Part shown: piece by piece, positions 33,653-43,117 of the stretch
How the letters are laid out: every line of letters starts with the position of its first letter
Numbering within the stretch: the stretch's first letter is position 1
Assembly: GCF_001523745.2 (NCBI RefSeq)
Contig: NZ_CP013387.1
Span: forward strand, 1,240,001-1,304,000
DNA: 64,000 nucleotides
Reading direction: 5' to 3'
DNA from: Burkholderia mayonis
GTDB taxonomy: Bacteria > Pseudomonadota > Gammaproteobacteria > Burkholderiales > Burkholderiaceae
Translations under genes and position numbers: made by a program
The notes under the pieces: model-generated
Database searches by the model: none
Seen by the model: the letters and a program-made list of their open reading frames with translations, nothing else
Told to the model about the DNA's origin: nothing

Positions 33653-34312
33653 CGGATACTACGATCCAATGTGAGTGCGCATCGTCGGCGATGTTCCGGG
33701 CGATTCGGAAACAAGATGTTAAGGAGCTTGCCAAGCGAAGCGGAGTGCACCGGGCGTCGTGTACGCGATTGCTGCGCCGCACGCGCATGTGCGACGACCC
33801 GGCGTTGCCGAGGCGTCGCGTGTGCTTGCGGATGAATTGATTGGTGCTGCGAAGGCGTGAAGAAGAGAAAGCGGTGCGCGGATTGCCGTCCGTCATACGG
33901 GATTCGGCGCGATCGAAACCGTCAGCCTACGCCGCGCAGTTCTCCGACCGCTTGGCGTAGGGTGCATGCTAACGGTGGCCCCGTCGCGTTCGTATTCGTT
34001 GAGTTCATAATGGCAAAGACCGCGCGCGACGACTGTTAAGCACGTTCAAATCGACGGGCAAAGATTGTCATAGATTGTTTGGCGCGCGGCGCGCGTTTGA
34101 CGGAGTATGCAGCCTTCAAAACTGACGAAGCTATCAACTCACGGGACTCACGCCTTGGACAGCGAAAGTCGATCTCCGAGCAGTCTTCCCGCCTGACAGG
34201 CGGAACGTCCGCCGGCCCTTCCGTTTTTTTTCCGCCGCCGTTCCGCCATCGCGCCGACGCCGCGCGATCGAGCAAGCGGCGCCGCATTCTCGGCGCGCAT
34301 CCGCCGATCGAA
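33653..34312. other. Gene-poor region of about 660 bp
   Basis: Lower GC than its surroundings. It holds a possible 49-codon ORF at 33691-33840, an 8-bp dyad CCTACGCC/GGCGTAGG (33926-33961), and a CCGCCTG-A-CAGGCGG palindrome (about 34190) ahead of a run of eight Ts (about 34226). No convincing ordinary gene. Confidence 0.4.
33691..33840 (+). CDS. Possible 49-aa HTH-like peptide or gene remnant
   Basis: The ORF encodes FRAIRKQDVKELAKRSGVHR and so on, whose middle resembles a LacI/Xre-type helix-turn-helix (D-V-K-E-L-A-K-R-S-G-V-H). No clear ribosome site precedes it and the rest is arginine-rich and unstructured. It may be a relic of a regulator or chance. Confidence 0.2.
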   Translation: MFRAIRKQDVKELAKRSGVHRASCTRLLRRTRMCDDPALPRRRVCLRMN

Positions 34313-34921
34313 TCAATAGAGCCGCGTGCGATTGCGCTCGTCGAGTTCGCGCTCGTATTGCTCGGCGTCGAATCCGGCGGGCGCGAGCTTCTTCAGGATC
34401 GCGCCCGGCGACGGCAGTTCCGTGCGCGGCACGTGCTTCGAGGCATCCCACAGCTGCGAGCGCAGAAACGCCTTCGAGCAATGGAAATAGACGGCTTCGA
34501 TGTCGACGACGATCGCCGCCTTCGCCGGCTTGCCGTCGACCGCGAACGACGCGAGCAACTCGGGATCGATCGACACCTTCGCGCGGCCGTTCACGCGCAG
34601 CGTCTCGCCGACGCCCGGCACGACGAACAGCACGCCGACGCGTCCGTTCGTGACGATGTTGCGCAGTGTGTCGATGCGGTTGTTGCCGGGACGGTCGGGG
34701 ATCGCGAGCGTGCGCGGGTCTAGCACGCGGACGAAGCCGGGGCGGTCGCCGCGCGGCGAACAGTCCAGGCCGCCCGCGCCCGATGACGCGAGCACGACGA
34801 ACGGCGACTTCGCGACGAATGCGCGGTAGTCGTCGCTCATGTACGGGATTTCCTTCCACAGCGAGCGATCGCTCGGCTTGCCGTAGTGCGCTTCGAGTTG
34901 TTCGAGTGTCGTGAGAAGCAT
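34313..34921 (-). CDS. FMN-dependent PPOX-type flavoprotein
   Basis: 202 aa. The split-barrel flavin fold of the pyridoxamine-5'-phosphate-oxidase-like group is seen in the strands FVVLASSGAGGLDCSPRGD, VLDPRTLAIPDRPGNNRIDTL and VGVLFVVPGVGETLRVNGRA, followed by VYFHCSKAFLRSQLWD. This pattern fits the MSMEG_1061-type subfamily. Likely a flavin- or F420-type reductase of unknown substrate. The strand continues no operon. Confidence 0.8.
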   Translation of the reverse strand: MLLTTLEQLEAHYGKPSDRSLWKEIPYMSDDYRAFVAKSPFVVLASSGAGGLDCSPRGDRPGFVRVLDPRTLAIPDRPGNNRIDTLRNIVTNGRVGVLFVVPGVGETLRVNGRAKVSIDPELLASFAVDGKPAKAAIVVDIEAVYFHCSKAFLRSQLWDASKHVPRTELPSPGAILKKLAPAGFDAEQYERELDERNRTRLY

Positions 34922-35106
34922 CGGTGATCCTGCGTGAACCGGCCGGCGGGGCAGTCATTATGCCGGCTGCACCGAATTCCTGTCGCGGGCGGCGCGGCGG
35001 GCGGTCCGCGGCTCGTCGCGATCCGGCTCGATCGCGGCGAACCGCGGGACAGCGTGGTTGAGTGCGGCTCGACGGGCTCGTGCGGCGTCCCGATGGGCGT
35101 CGCGCC

Positions 35107-35667
35107 TCAATTCGAATCGAAGGTATAAGCGCCGTCGTTGTCGCGCGGCCCGTTCGCGTATCGGATGCAGCGCGCGACCACGTTGATCGCGCGGCCGAGC
35201 GGCATGCCGGCGAGCAGGCCCCAGAGCGCGAACGACAGCAGGGCGAACGTGCTCGTCGCGACCCATGGCTTCGCGGATGCGACCGCGTAGTGCAGGTACG
35301 TTTCGGCGGCGAAGGTAAGCATCAGCGTCGCGAGCAGGCTCGCGTCGCCGGGCAGCCGGACGAGCAAACGCGCTTGCCTGACGTTGAATTGCAGCCGCCA
35401 GCGGCGCGCGTGGAGCCAGCCGACCGTTGCGCCGGCCGCGAGTCCCGCCGCCGCGACGGCGTCGGCTCCCATGCCGGCGTGCGGAAACAGCGTGTTGAGG
35501 CTCGTGATGCCGAGCGTCACGAACACGATCGGCGACAGCAGCGGACGTGTCGGCGTCACGTCGCACGGGAAAGAGCGTTTGACGCCGAGGTAGACGAGCG
35601 CGCAGAACAGTATGTAGACGTAGGTCGGGAGATGGAATGTCGAGTACATGATCGAGAGTGCATTCAT
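35107..35667 (-). CDS. Integral membrane protein of unknown function
   Basis: 186 aa from ATG 35667. About five hydrophobic segments: YVYILFCALVYLGV, LLSPIVFVTLGITSLNTLF, AVAAAGLAAGATVGWL, LLATLMLTFAAETYLHYA and FALLSFALWGLLAGMPLG. I do not recognise a functional family. It is divergent from the LytS-type kinase gene across a 660-bp region and could be its target. Confidence 0.65.
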   Translation of the reverse strand: MNALSIMYSTFHLPTYVYILFCALVYLGVKRSFPCDVTPTRPLLSPIVFVTLGITSLNTLFPHAGMGADAVAAAGLAAGATVGWLHARRWRLQFNVRQARLLVRLPGDASLLATLMLTFAAETYLHYAVASAKPWVATSTFALLSFALWGLLAGMPLGRAINVVARCIRYANGPRDNDGAYTFDSN

Positions 35668-36329
35668 CGGCTTGTCTGTCCACCACGATAGGGGCGATCG
35701 AGCGGGTTTGCCGTCGTTTGCGACGAACGGCGCGTTCCGGGCGACGAACGGCGTCGACGTGCGATGAGCACGCCGGGGGGAAACGCGGCGACGCCGCCCG
35801 GCGTGATCCGCGGGGCTGCGAATTCGCCAGATTTCGGGGCGAGCGGGCTGCGGCTCGAGTGGCGCGGCGCGTGCAGTCGAGAGCACGCGGCCGTGCGCGG
35901 CGGCATTGACGATGTTGATCGTTCGGCGATCGCAACGCCGGGCGGCAGGCGATGTTTCGCCACCTGTCGCTTGTCAGTCACTCGTCACGTGTCGTGTCGT
36001 CGCCGTGCATCGCGCGTGGCGCGGACATGATCGCCATCCTGCGTCGCGGCATTAGACGCCGGGCGATCGGCGTCATGCGATGGCGGGCGGCGGAATGCAC
36101 GCGCGACGGCGACGGCCACGGGGAGGGGCGCGCGACACGCTTGTCGAATCCCGCGCGGCCGATCGGCGCGGCGCTCCACTACAATCGTGACCGAGGCGCC
36201 GTCGCCCGTCGGATGCAGCGGCGCCTCGTCGCGCGTCGGCGCTGTTCGTCGCGCGCGACGCCGTCACGACGCACTTGGCGCTCAGTTGTGGAATCGCACT
36301 TCCATTCGCGTTCACGCTCGTTCGACACC
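35668..36329. other. Divergent region of about 660 bp
   Basis: Lies between the membrane protein (-) and the sensor kinase (+). Several overlapping frames are open but none has family features; I see no supported gene or clear regulatory repeat. Confidence 0.35.
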
Positions 36330-37412
36330 ATGCAAAGCCGGTTCCATTCCTTTTTTTCTGCGCGGACACCCGATTCCGGCGCCCCGCGGCCCGTGCGCAG
36401 GATGCTGGCGTTGGCCGGTCTCGTGCTGTTCAACAGCATCGTCGGCCTGAGTTTCTGGGCGAACCGCCGCGACGACGCGGTGCTGCCTTATCTCGTGCTC
36501 GCGAACGGCATCGGCCTGTCCGCGCTGCTGCTCAGCCGGTGCGTCCACCAGCTGACGCGTGGCAAGCTCGCGGTGCTGCCGAAGGTGCTGATCATCGCGC
36601 CGGCCAGTGTCTTCGCCGGCTTCGAGATCACGGCGTCGACGATCGGGTTCGTGCCGCATCTGATCGGGCGCGCGAGCGTTCGGGAGTGGCTCGCGTACGG
36701 GTCGTCGTTCGTCGTTACCGGCGTGGCTTGCGCGTTCCTTTCGTTGTTCATGCAGGCGGCGCGGATGCGCGCGTCGCTCGAGACGCAGCGCCGGGAGGCC
36801 GCCGAGGCGCGTCAGGCGGAGACGGCCGCGCGCCTCGCGCTGCTGCAGGCCCAGATCGAGCCGCACTTTCTTTTCAATACGCTCGCGAACGTGCAGAGCC
36901 TGATCGAGCGCGATCCGGCCCGCGCGTCGATGATGCTCGACAGCTTGAACCGCTATCTGCGCGCGAGCCTCGGCCGCACGCGCAAGTCGACGTCGACGCT
37001 CGGCGAGGAGCTCGAACTCGTCGAGGCGCTGCTGCAGATCGCGTCGATCCGGTTGGGCGGGCGGCTGCGATACGCGATCGACGTGCCCGCGTCGTTGCGG
37101 AAGCTGGCGTTTTCGCCGCTGCTGTTGCAGCCGCTCGTCGAGAATGCGCTGCTGCACGGGATCGAGCCGTCGATCGACGGCGGCGAGATCCGCGTGAGCG
37201 GCCGGCGCAACGGCGGGATGCTCGAACTCAGCGTGATCGACACCGGGGTGGGCCTCGGCAACGGAGAAACCAGGCTTCATGGCGGCGTCGGACTGGCGAA
37301 CGTGGTCGCGCGCATCAAGCGTCTCCACGGCGAGCGCGGCCGCGTGTCGGTCGGCGCGACGGCCGGCGCCACGCGGGGCGTGACCGCGACCTTGCTGATT
37401 CCGATCGATTGA
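36330..37412 (+). CDS. LytS/YehU-type sensor histidine kinase
   Basis: 360 aa from ATG 36330. About four N-terminal membrane segments (30-140), a coiled linker (QRREAAEARQAETAARLALL), then the His_kinase (PF06580) phospho-acceptor H179 in QIEPHFLFNTLANVQSLIE and an HATPase_c domain (LLLQPLVENALLHGIEP, SVIDTGVGLGN, GVGLANVVARIKRLHGERG). It has no extracellular loop of size, so it senses something in or near the membrane. The response regulator follows after one base. Confidence 0.9.
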   Translation: MQSRFHSFFSARTPDSGAPRPVRRMLALAGLVLFNSIVGLSFWANRRDDAVLPYLVLANGIGLSALLLSRCVHQLTRGKLAVLPKVLIIAPASVFAGFEITASTIGFVPHLIGRASVREWLAYGSSFVVTGVACAFLSLFMQAARMRASLETQRREAAEARQAETAARLALLQAQIEPHFLFNTLANVQSLIERDPARASMMLDSLNRYLRASLGRTRKSTSTLGEELELVEALLQIASIRLGGRLRYAIDVPASLRKLAFSPLLLQPLVENALLHGIEPSIDGGEIRVSGRRNGGMLELSVIDTGVGLGNGETRLHGGVGLANVVARIKRLHGERGRVSVGATAGATRGVTATLLIPID

Positions 37413-37413
37413 C

Positions 37414-38145
37414 ATGCCGACTGCACTCATTGCCGATGACGAACCGAACCTTTCCGCCGAGCTCGCCGGGCGTCTTGCCGAGCTGTGGCCCGAGCTCGAG
37501 ATCGTCGCGATGCCGCGCAATGGCGTCGACACGCTGGCGGCGCTCAACGCCGCGCGTCCCGACATCGCGTTTCTCGACATCCGGATGCCGGGCATCGACG
37601 GGTTGAAGCTCGCGAGCCTCGTGCCCGGCGTGCACGTGGTCTTCGTGACGGCATACGACGAATATGCGGTCGAGGCGTTCGATCGATCGGCGGTCGATTA
37701 TCTGCTGAAGCCGGTGACGGACGAGCGGCTGCTGCGCTGCATCGCGAAGCTGCAGCGCGGCGGCTTTGCGCTGGTGAGCGCGGACGCGCTGTCGGACGCG
37801 AGGACGTCGAAGGAGCCGACGCTGATCCGCTGGCTGACGGTGGGCCTGAAGGATACGACGCGGCTCGTGTCCGTCGACGACGTGCTGTACTTCCAGGCGC
37901 TCGACAAATACACGGAAGTGGTGGCGAACGGCGAGCGGCATGTGATTCGCACGCCGCTCAAGGAACTGCTGCCACGGCTCGACCCGGATCGCTTCGCGCA
38001 GGTGCATCGCGGCGTGATCGTTGCGTATGCGGCGATCGACCGGATCGAGCGCGATCTGCTCGGGCGCCTTCGCATTCATTTGCGCGGCCATCGGGACGTG
38101 CTGCCGGTGAGTCGCGCGTATGCGGGGCTGTTCAAGCACATGTGA
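37414..38145 (+). CDS. LytTR-family response regulator
   Basis: 243 aa. Receiver domain with acidic pocket D8/D9, phospho-acceptor D55 (IAFLDIRMPGIDG) and K103-like Lys (YLLKPV). A C-terminal LytTR DNA-binding domain follows (LVSVDDVLYFQALDKYTEVV, FAQVHRGVIVAYAAIDRIER). It works with the kinase gene directly upstream. It ends only 8 bp before the convergent ClC gene. Confidence 0.92.
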   Translation: MPTALIADDEPNLSAELAGRLAELWPELEIVAMPRNGVDTLAALNAARPDIAFLDIRMPGIDGLKLASLVPGVHVVFVTAYDEYAVEAFDRSAVDYLLKPVTDERLLRCIAKLQRGGFALVSADALSDARTSKEPTLIRWLTVGLKDTTRLVSVDDVLYFQALDKYTEVVANGERHVIRTPLKELLPRLDPDRFAQVHRGVIVAYAAIDRIERDLLGRLRIHLRGHRDVLPVSRAYAGLFKHM

Positions 38146-38153
38146 TGTGCCGC

Positions 38154-39995
38154 TCAGCCCGTCTTGCGCGTCGGCGCGAAGCGGCGCGTCACGAACGCCG
38201 CCGGATGCACGCGGCGGAAACGCTCGCGCTTGTGCTCGTCGTCGAAGTGCCGCAGCGCCGGCTTCACGAGATCGCTGCGCGAGACGATGCCGGCGAGCCG
38301 CATCGTCTCGGGACCTGCAATGACCGGCAGACGCTCCAACTGATGCACGGCGAGCCGCGTCGCGACTAGGCGGCAGGTCTCGTCGGCGAGCGCGAAGACG
38401 GGCGCGCGGCGCGGAAGCACGTCGGCTACCCGCACGTCGGCTACCCGCATGTCGCCCGCCTGCGCAGCGCCGACGCCAGCGCCGCCCGCACGCGCGCCGC
38501 CTCCGCGATCGAGCGTCGCGCGATCGAGCAAGCCGATCAGCACCCCGTCGCGCACGACCGGATAAGCGCGGTGCGCCTGCGTCGCGCCGAAGTACCGCGC
38601 ACGCGCGATGTCGACGCTCAGGTCCGCATCGATCGTGACGACGTCGCGCGTCATCACTTCATCGACGTAATGACGCTCGAGCGGATCGACGCCGTACTCG
38701 CGATAGATGTGATAGCCGCGCCGCGCGATCTTCTCAGTCATGATCGAGCGCTTCATCACGATGGTCGCGAAGCCGTGCGCGACGAGCGTCGCCGCGAGGA
38801 GCGGCAGCAGCGCGTTCGTGTCGTGCGTGAGGCCGAAGGCGAACACGATCGCGGTGAGCGGCGCGCCGAGCGTCGCACCGAGTGTCGCCGCCATGCAGAC
38901 GAGCGGCCACAGCGCCGGATCGCCGCCCGGCAGCACGGGCCCGAGCAGCGTGCCGAGCCCCGCGCCGAGCATCAGGAGCGGCGCGAGCACGCCGCCCGAC
39001 GTCCCCGAGCCGAGCGCGATCACCCAGATCGCGGCCTTGACGACGAGAATGGCAAGCGCGAACTGCAGCGCGATGTTGCCGTGAAGCAGATCGCCGATCA
39101 CGTCGTAGCCGACGCCGAGCGCGCGCGGCTCGATCAGCCCGCCGATCCCGACCGCGAGCCCGCCGATCGCGGGCCACCACATCCAGTGGATGGGCAGCTT
39201 GCCGAATCCGTCCTCGGTCTTGTAGAGCGCGACGGACAGCCCGCACGCGAGCGCGCCGGACAACAGGCCGGCAAGCACGCACGAGCCGAGCGCGGCGGCC
39301 GACGGCGGCGCGGTCACGAGCGGAAACAGCGGGCCGACGCCGAAGAACGCGGCGCGCGCGAAGCCCGCGACCGCGCACGCGAGCGCGACGGGCAGGAAGC
39401 TGCGCGGCCGCCATTCGAACAGCAGCAGCTCGACGGCGAGCAGCACCGCGGCGACGGGCGTGCCGAACACGGCGGTCATCCCGGCCGTCGCGCCGGCGAC
39501 GAGGAGCGTCTTGCGCTCGGCGGCCGTCACCTTCACGAACTGCGCGATCAGCGAACCGATCGCGCCGCCCGTCATGATGATCGGACCTTCCGCGCCGAAC
39601 GGCCCGCCGCTGCCGATCACGATGCCCGATGCGAGCGGCTTCAGCACCGCGACCTTCGGCGACATCCTGCTCTTGCCGAACAGGATCGCCTCGATTGCCT
39701 CGGGAATCCCGTGGCCGCGGATCTTGTCCGAACCGAAGCGCGCGATCAGTCCGACGACGCCGCCGCCCACGACCGGCGCCGCGACCACCCAGGGTCCGAG
39801 CGTGTTCAGTGCGGGCGAGCGGTCGGCGAACGAAAACTGCTGGAAGAAGAACAGGTTCGTGAACAGGTGGATGAGACTCAGCAGCGCGAATGCGGCGAAC
39901 GTGCTGAGCACGCCGATCGCGAGCGCGAGGAGCGCGATGCGCGGCAGTCGTGCGTTCGACGCGAAATCGCGTTTGTGTGGGGTGGCGATGCTCAT
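38154..39995 (-). CDS. ClC chloride channel/transporter with C-terminal CBS pair
   Basis: 613 aa. ClC motifs: GHGIPEAIEAI (94-104) and GSGGPFGAEGPI (128-139) with the gating Glu E136, then GSGTSGGVLAPLLMLGAG. Two CBS domains fill about 440-600 and probably bind adenine nucleotides. A 15-bp in-frame duplication gives R-V-A-D-V twice between them. It likely exchanges Cl- (or F-) for protons. The gene lies 32 bp downstream of a MarR-type regulator gene, on the same strand. Confidence 0.92.
   Translation of the reverse strand: MSIATPHKRDFASNARLPRIALLALAIGVLSTFAAFALLSLIHLFTNLFFFQQFSFADRSPALNTLGPWVVAAPVVGGGVVGLIARFGSDKIRGHGIPEAIEAILFGKSRMSPKVAVLKPLASGIVIGSGGPFGAEGPIIMTGGAIGSLIAQFVKVTAAERKTLLVAGATAGMTAVFGTPVAAVLLAVELLLFEWRPRSFLPVALACAVAGFARAAFFGVGPLFPLVTAPPSAAALGSCVLAGLLSGALACGLSVALYKTEDGFGKLPIHWMWWPAIGGLAVGIGGLIEPRALGVGYDVIGDLLHGNIALQFALAILVVKAAIWVIALGSGTSGGVLAPLLMLGAGLGTLLGPVLPGGDPALWPLVCMAATLGATLGAPLTAIVFAFGLTHDTNALLPLLAATLVAHGFATIVMKRSIMTEKIARRGYHIYREYGVDPLERHYVDEVMTRDVVTIDADLSVDIARARYFGATQAHRAYPVVRDGVLIGLLDRATLDRGGGARAGGAGVGAAQAGDMRVADVRVADVLPRRAPVFALADETCRLVATRLAVHQLERLPVIAGPETMRLAGIVSRSDLVKPALRHFDDEHKRERFRRVHPAAFVTRRFAPTRKTG
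38418..38447. repeat. 15-bp in-frame tandem duplication inside the ClC gene
   Basis: Two identical 15-bp units (38418-38432, 38433-38447) encode a doubled five-residue segment between the CBS domains. Copy number may vary between strains. Confidence 0.7.
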
Positions 39996-40027
39996 GATGT
40001 CGGGGGAACGTGGTTGGTTTTATCGGA

Positions 40028-40441
40028 TCAGTAATCGATCTGCGGCACCTGGAACGCGCCGCGCAGCGATTTCAGCTCCGCGCGGTGCAGCTCGGCGAGC
40101 CGTGCGAGCACGCGCTCGCCGGCCGGCTCCAGATGCACTTCGACTTGCCGGCGATCGGTCTCGCTCGGCTTGCGCCGGACGAGCCCGACCGCTTCGCAGC
40201 GCGTCACCAGCGCGACGACGCCGTGATGCTGCGCCTGCAGCCGCTCGGCGAGCTCGCCCACCGTCGCCCAGTCGCGCTCGGGATAGCCCTTGATGTGGAG
40301 CAGCAGCAGGTATTGCAGCGGCGTGATGCCCTCGCTTTGCGCGGCCCGCTCGGAGAAGCGCTCGAAGCGCCGCATCTGATAGCGGAATTCGGAAAGCTGT
40401 TCGAAGTCTGCCTTGCGCAGCTCGCGTGCCGGTTTCGTCAT
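40028..40441 (-). CDS. MarR-family transcriptional regulator
   Basis: 137 aa winged helix with the MarR core: GITPLQYLLLLHIKG, DWATVGELAERLQAQHHGVVALVTRCEAVGLVRR and wing SETDRRQVEVHLEPAGERVLA. The gene lies directly ahead of the ClC gene (32 bp) and a palindrome sits 30 bp before its own start. It probably represses itself, the channel and perhaps the HPP-CBS gene next door. Confidence 0.92.
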   Translation of the reverse strand: MTKPARELRKADFEQLSEFRYQMRRFERFSERAAQSEGITPLQYLLLLHIKGYPERDWATVGELAERLQAQHHGVVALVTRCEAVGLVRRKPSETDRRQVEVHLEPAGERVLARLAELHRAELKSLRGAFQVPQIDY

Positions 40442-40470
40442 CGACGTTCCAACGTGATCGAAAAGTGCGC

Positions 40471-40495
40471 AAATATATCATAATGTGATGTATTT
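40471..40495. promoter_or_regulatory. MarR operator palindrome
   Basis: AAATATATCA (40471-40480) and TGATGTATTT (40486-40495) form a 10-bp inverted repeat with one mismatch and a 5-base spacer, in the AT-rich gap ahead of the MarR gene. Confidence 0.65.
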
Positions 40496-40553
40496 TGACG
40501 GCATCCGGCGTGCTCGAATTCATTGTGCCGATTCCTTGCGCGATTCCTTGCGC

Positions 40554-41717
40554 TTACGCGGCGAGACGCACCTGCGACTGCCGATAGAGCCCGGCGATCA
40601 GGTCCGCCTGCGTGACGATGCCGGCGAGCGTCTGGTTCGCGTCGACGACCGGGATGTGGTGGTGGCCGTGATCGGCGAAGAGCGGCACGAGCTCGGCGAT
40701 CGGCGTCGTCGTGCGCACCGTGTGCACGCGCGTGCTCATCACCGTCCGCGCGACGAACGCCGGGCCGGCGAGCGTGCGCGGCAGCCGCGCGGACAGGCTG
40801 CGCAAGAGGCTTGGCGTCGCGTACGGCGCGGCCCTCGACAAGTCCGCGCGCGTGACGATGCCGACGACGCGCGTATTCGCATCGACGACGGGCAGCGCCT
40901 TGATCCGGTGCCGGTCGAGCAGCGTCATCGCGGCGGGCAGCGGCGTGTCGGGCGCAATGCTGATCGTCGGGCGCGTCATGATGTCGGCGCACGACAGCTC
41001 GTCGAACGTGCGCGCGTACGCGCGCAGCTCGGTTTCGCGCAGCAGCGATTCGAGGTCTTCCGGCGCGACGTCGAGCCATTCGCTGCGGCTTTTCAGCACC
41101 GCTTCGAGATCGGCGCGCACGAAGCGCGCGTGCAGCGGCGTCACGGCCGCATCCGACTTCGGTTCCGGCTGCGGCTGCGCGCCGCCGTGCGGATAGCGGT
41201 GGCCGGTGAGTGCGTGATAGACGAGCGCCGCGCCGAGGAGGGCGGCCGATTGCAGCGCGATCGGCTCGACGACGAAGCGAAAGCCGAGCGCGTGCACGGC
41301 CGGGCCGCCGACGACCGCCGTCAGCGCGACCGCGCCCGACGGCGGATGCACGCAGCGCAGCGCGAACATCGCGCCGATCGCGCACGCGATCGCGAGCGAC
41401 GCGGCGAGCACGGGATCGGCGATCCATTGCGCGCACCCGACGCCGACCGTCGCCGCGACGAGGTTGCCCCCGATCAGCGACCACGGCTGCGCAAGCGGGC
41501 TCGCCGGCACCGCGAACAGCAGCACGGCCGAAGCGCCCATCGGCGCGACGAGGAGCGGCACGTCGCCCGGAATGCCCGGCAGCATGCGCATCGCCACACC
41601 GACGCAGCCGATGCCGGCGAGCGCGCCCGCGCACGAACGCAGGCGTTCGCGCCAGCCGAGCGTCACCGGAATCGGGACGAAACGCAGGAGCCAATGATGA
41701 AGGCGATGACGAAACAC
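40554..41717 (-). CDS. HPP-family membrane protein with CBS pair
   Basis: 387 aa. The N-terminal half has about four membrane helices with the family signature VHPPSGAVAL, as in the HPP proteins of plants and bacteria (some are nitrite transporters). The C-terminal half has two CBS domains (CADIMTRPTISIAPDTPL, GIVTRADLSR; VMSTRVHTVRTTTPI, GIVTQADLI). Substrate unknown. Preceded by a palindrome similar to the one in front of the MarR gene. Confidence 0.88.
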   Translation of the reverse strand: MFRHRLHHWLLRFVPIPVTLGWRERLRSCAGALAGIGCVGVAMRMLPGIPGDVPLLVAPMGASAVLLFAVPASPLAQPWSLIGGNLVAATVGVGCAQWIADPVLAASLAIACAIGAMFALRCVHPPSGAVALTAVVGGPAVHALGFRFVVEPIALQSAALLGAALVYHALTGHRYPHGGAQPQPEPKSDAAVTPLHARFVRADLEAVLKSRSEWLDVAPEDLESLLRETELRAYARTFDELSCADIMTRPTISIAPDTPLPAAMTLLDRHRIKALPVVDANTRVVGIVTRADLSRAAPYATPSLLRSLSARLPRTLAGPAFVARTVMSTRVHTVRTTTPIAELVPLFADHGHHHIPVVDANQTLAGIVTQADLIAGLYRQSQVRLAA

Positions 41718-42077
41718 GAGAGACGAAGACGAGGTCGGACTGCCGTAGCGTAAAGGGAAGGTGCGCCGGTCGGTCGCGCGCCGAGCGCGAAATTATATGT
41801 CATTGTGATACAAATTGCCGACCTCGCCGAGCTCGGGGCCGGCTGTCGGCGTTTCGGGATGCGGGAAAATGGGCGCGAGCGAGCGCGCCGGCGCGCATCG
41901 GCGTACAATTTCGCCGATCTGATCCCGACGAATCACATAATTTGCCGTCCCCGATGCCCGCCTTCCGCCTTCCCATGGCCTGCGCATCCGGTCGATCAGC
42001 CGCCTTCCGGCCGCGTTCAGCGGCGCTTGCCGCATCTCGCCGGCCATCGTTTCTCATCCCTACCCGAAGCCAATCCC
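41718..42077. other. Divergent region between HPP-CBS and LysR genes
   Basis: 360 bp without a gene. AT-rich at 41790-41816 where a MarR-type site resides; the rest is GC-rich. The LysR promoter should lie near 41920-42060. Confidence 0.35.
41791..41816. promoter_or_regulatory. Second MarR-like site upstream of the HPP-CBS gene
   Basis: The AT-rich stretch AATTATATGTCATTG followed by TGATACAAATT shares the TGTGAT core and 8 of 13 flanking bases with the palindrome at 40471-40495. It is an imperfect dyad 74 bp before the start at 41717. Confidence 0.4.
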
Positions 42078-43046
42078 ATGGACATGCTCGATAACATGCG
42101 CCTGTTCGTGCGCGTCGTCGAAGCCGGCAGTTTCACCGCGGTCGCGAAGGAAATCGACGCGACCACCGCTCAGGTGTCGCGTGCCGTTTCGAATCTCGAA
42201 GCGCACGTGCAGACGCGCCTGTTGCACCGGACGACCCGTCACCTCGGGTTGACCGAAAGCGGCCAGCGCTACTTCGAACGCGCGAAGTCGATCCTCGCCG
42301 AGATCGACTACGCGAACGCCGAGGCGCGCAACGCGCTGCTGCGGCCGAGCGGCAAGCTGCGCATCCATGCGATGACGGGGCTCGGGCAGAGTCACGTGGT
42401 GTCGTCGATCGTTCGCTATCAGGAGGACAATCCCGACGTGTCGGTCGAGCTGACGCTCGCGCAGCGGATGCCGAATCTCGTCGAGGAGGGCTACGACGTG
42501 TCGATCGTGTCGGCATCGCATCTGCCCGATTCGGGCTACGTCGCGCAGACCTGCGGGACGAGCTGCAGCGTGCTCGTCGCGTCGCGCGAGTATCTCGCGC
42601 GGCACGGCACGCCGACGACGCCGGAGGCTCTCGCGAAGCACGTGTGCCTGCGGCTCGACACGCCGGCGTCGCCGGGCGGCGAATGGCGGCTCGAGCGCGA
42701 CGACGGCGACGAGACCGTGTATGCGCTGCCGCCCGCGCCGTTTCAGGCGAATGTGCCCGATGCGCTTTCGGTCGCGGTGCGCGCGGGGCGCGGGATCGGC
42801 TCGATCGCGCTGTACACGGCGCTCGACGACATCCGCGAAGGGCGGCTCGTCCGCGTGCTGCCGAACTATCGGCTCGACACGCTGAGCGTCTACGCCGTCT
42901 ATGCGACGCGCCGCTACCTCGACGCGAAGATCCGCACGTTCCTCGATCATCTGCGCACGACGTTGACGCCCGCGCTCGCCGAGGATGTCGTGGAGCTCGA
43001 CCGGCTCACGCGTGCCGCCGCCCAGCCGGCGCGCAAGCGCGCGTGA
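42078..43046 (+). CDS. LysR-family transcriptional regulator
   Basis: 322 aa from ATG 42078. N-terminal HTH (MDMLDNMRLFVRVVEAGSFT, AVAKEIDATTAQVSRAVSNLEA) and a C-terminal periplasmic-binding-like effector domain (LRIHAMTGLGQSHVVSSIV, LVASREYLARHG, GRGIGSIALYTALDDI). It belongs to the CrgA/DntR-like, single-gene type. Its target is not obvious: the divergent HPP-CBS gene is the nearest candidate. Confidence 0.9.
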   Translation: MDMLDNMRLFVRVVEAGSFTAVAKEIDATTAQVSRAVSNLEAHVQTRLLHRTTRHLGLTESGQRYFERAKSILAEIDYANAEARNALLRPSGKLRIHAMTGLGQSHVVSSIVRYQEDNPDVSVELTLAQRMPNLVEEGYDVSIVSASHLPDSGYVAQTCGTSCSVLVASREYLARHGTPTTPEALAKHVCLRLDTPASPGGEWRLERDDGDETVYALPPAPFQANVPDALSVAVRAGRGIGSIALYTALDDIREGRLVRVLPNYRLDTLSVYAVYATRRYLDAKIRTFLDHLRTTLTPALAEDVVELDRLTRAAAQPARKRA

Positions 43047-43117
43047 GCGTGAACGTGTGAGCGGCTGCCGCGTTCCGTGCGCGCAATGATCGCAACGCAA
43101 CGCGAACGGCGCGGGCC

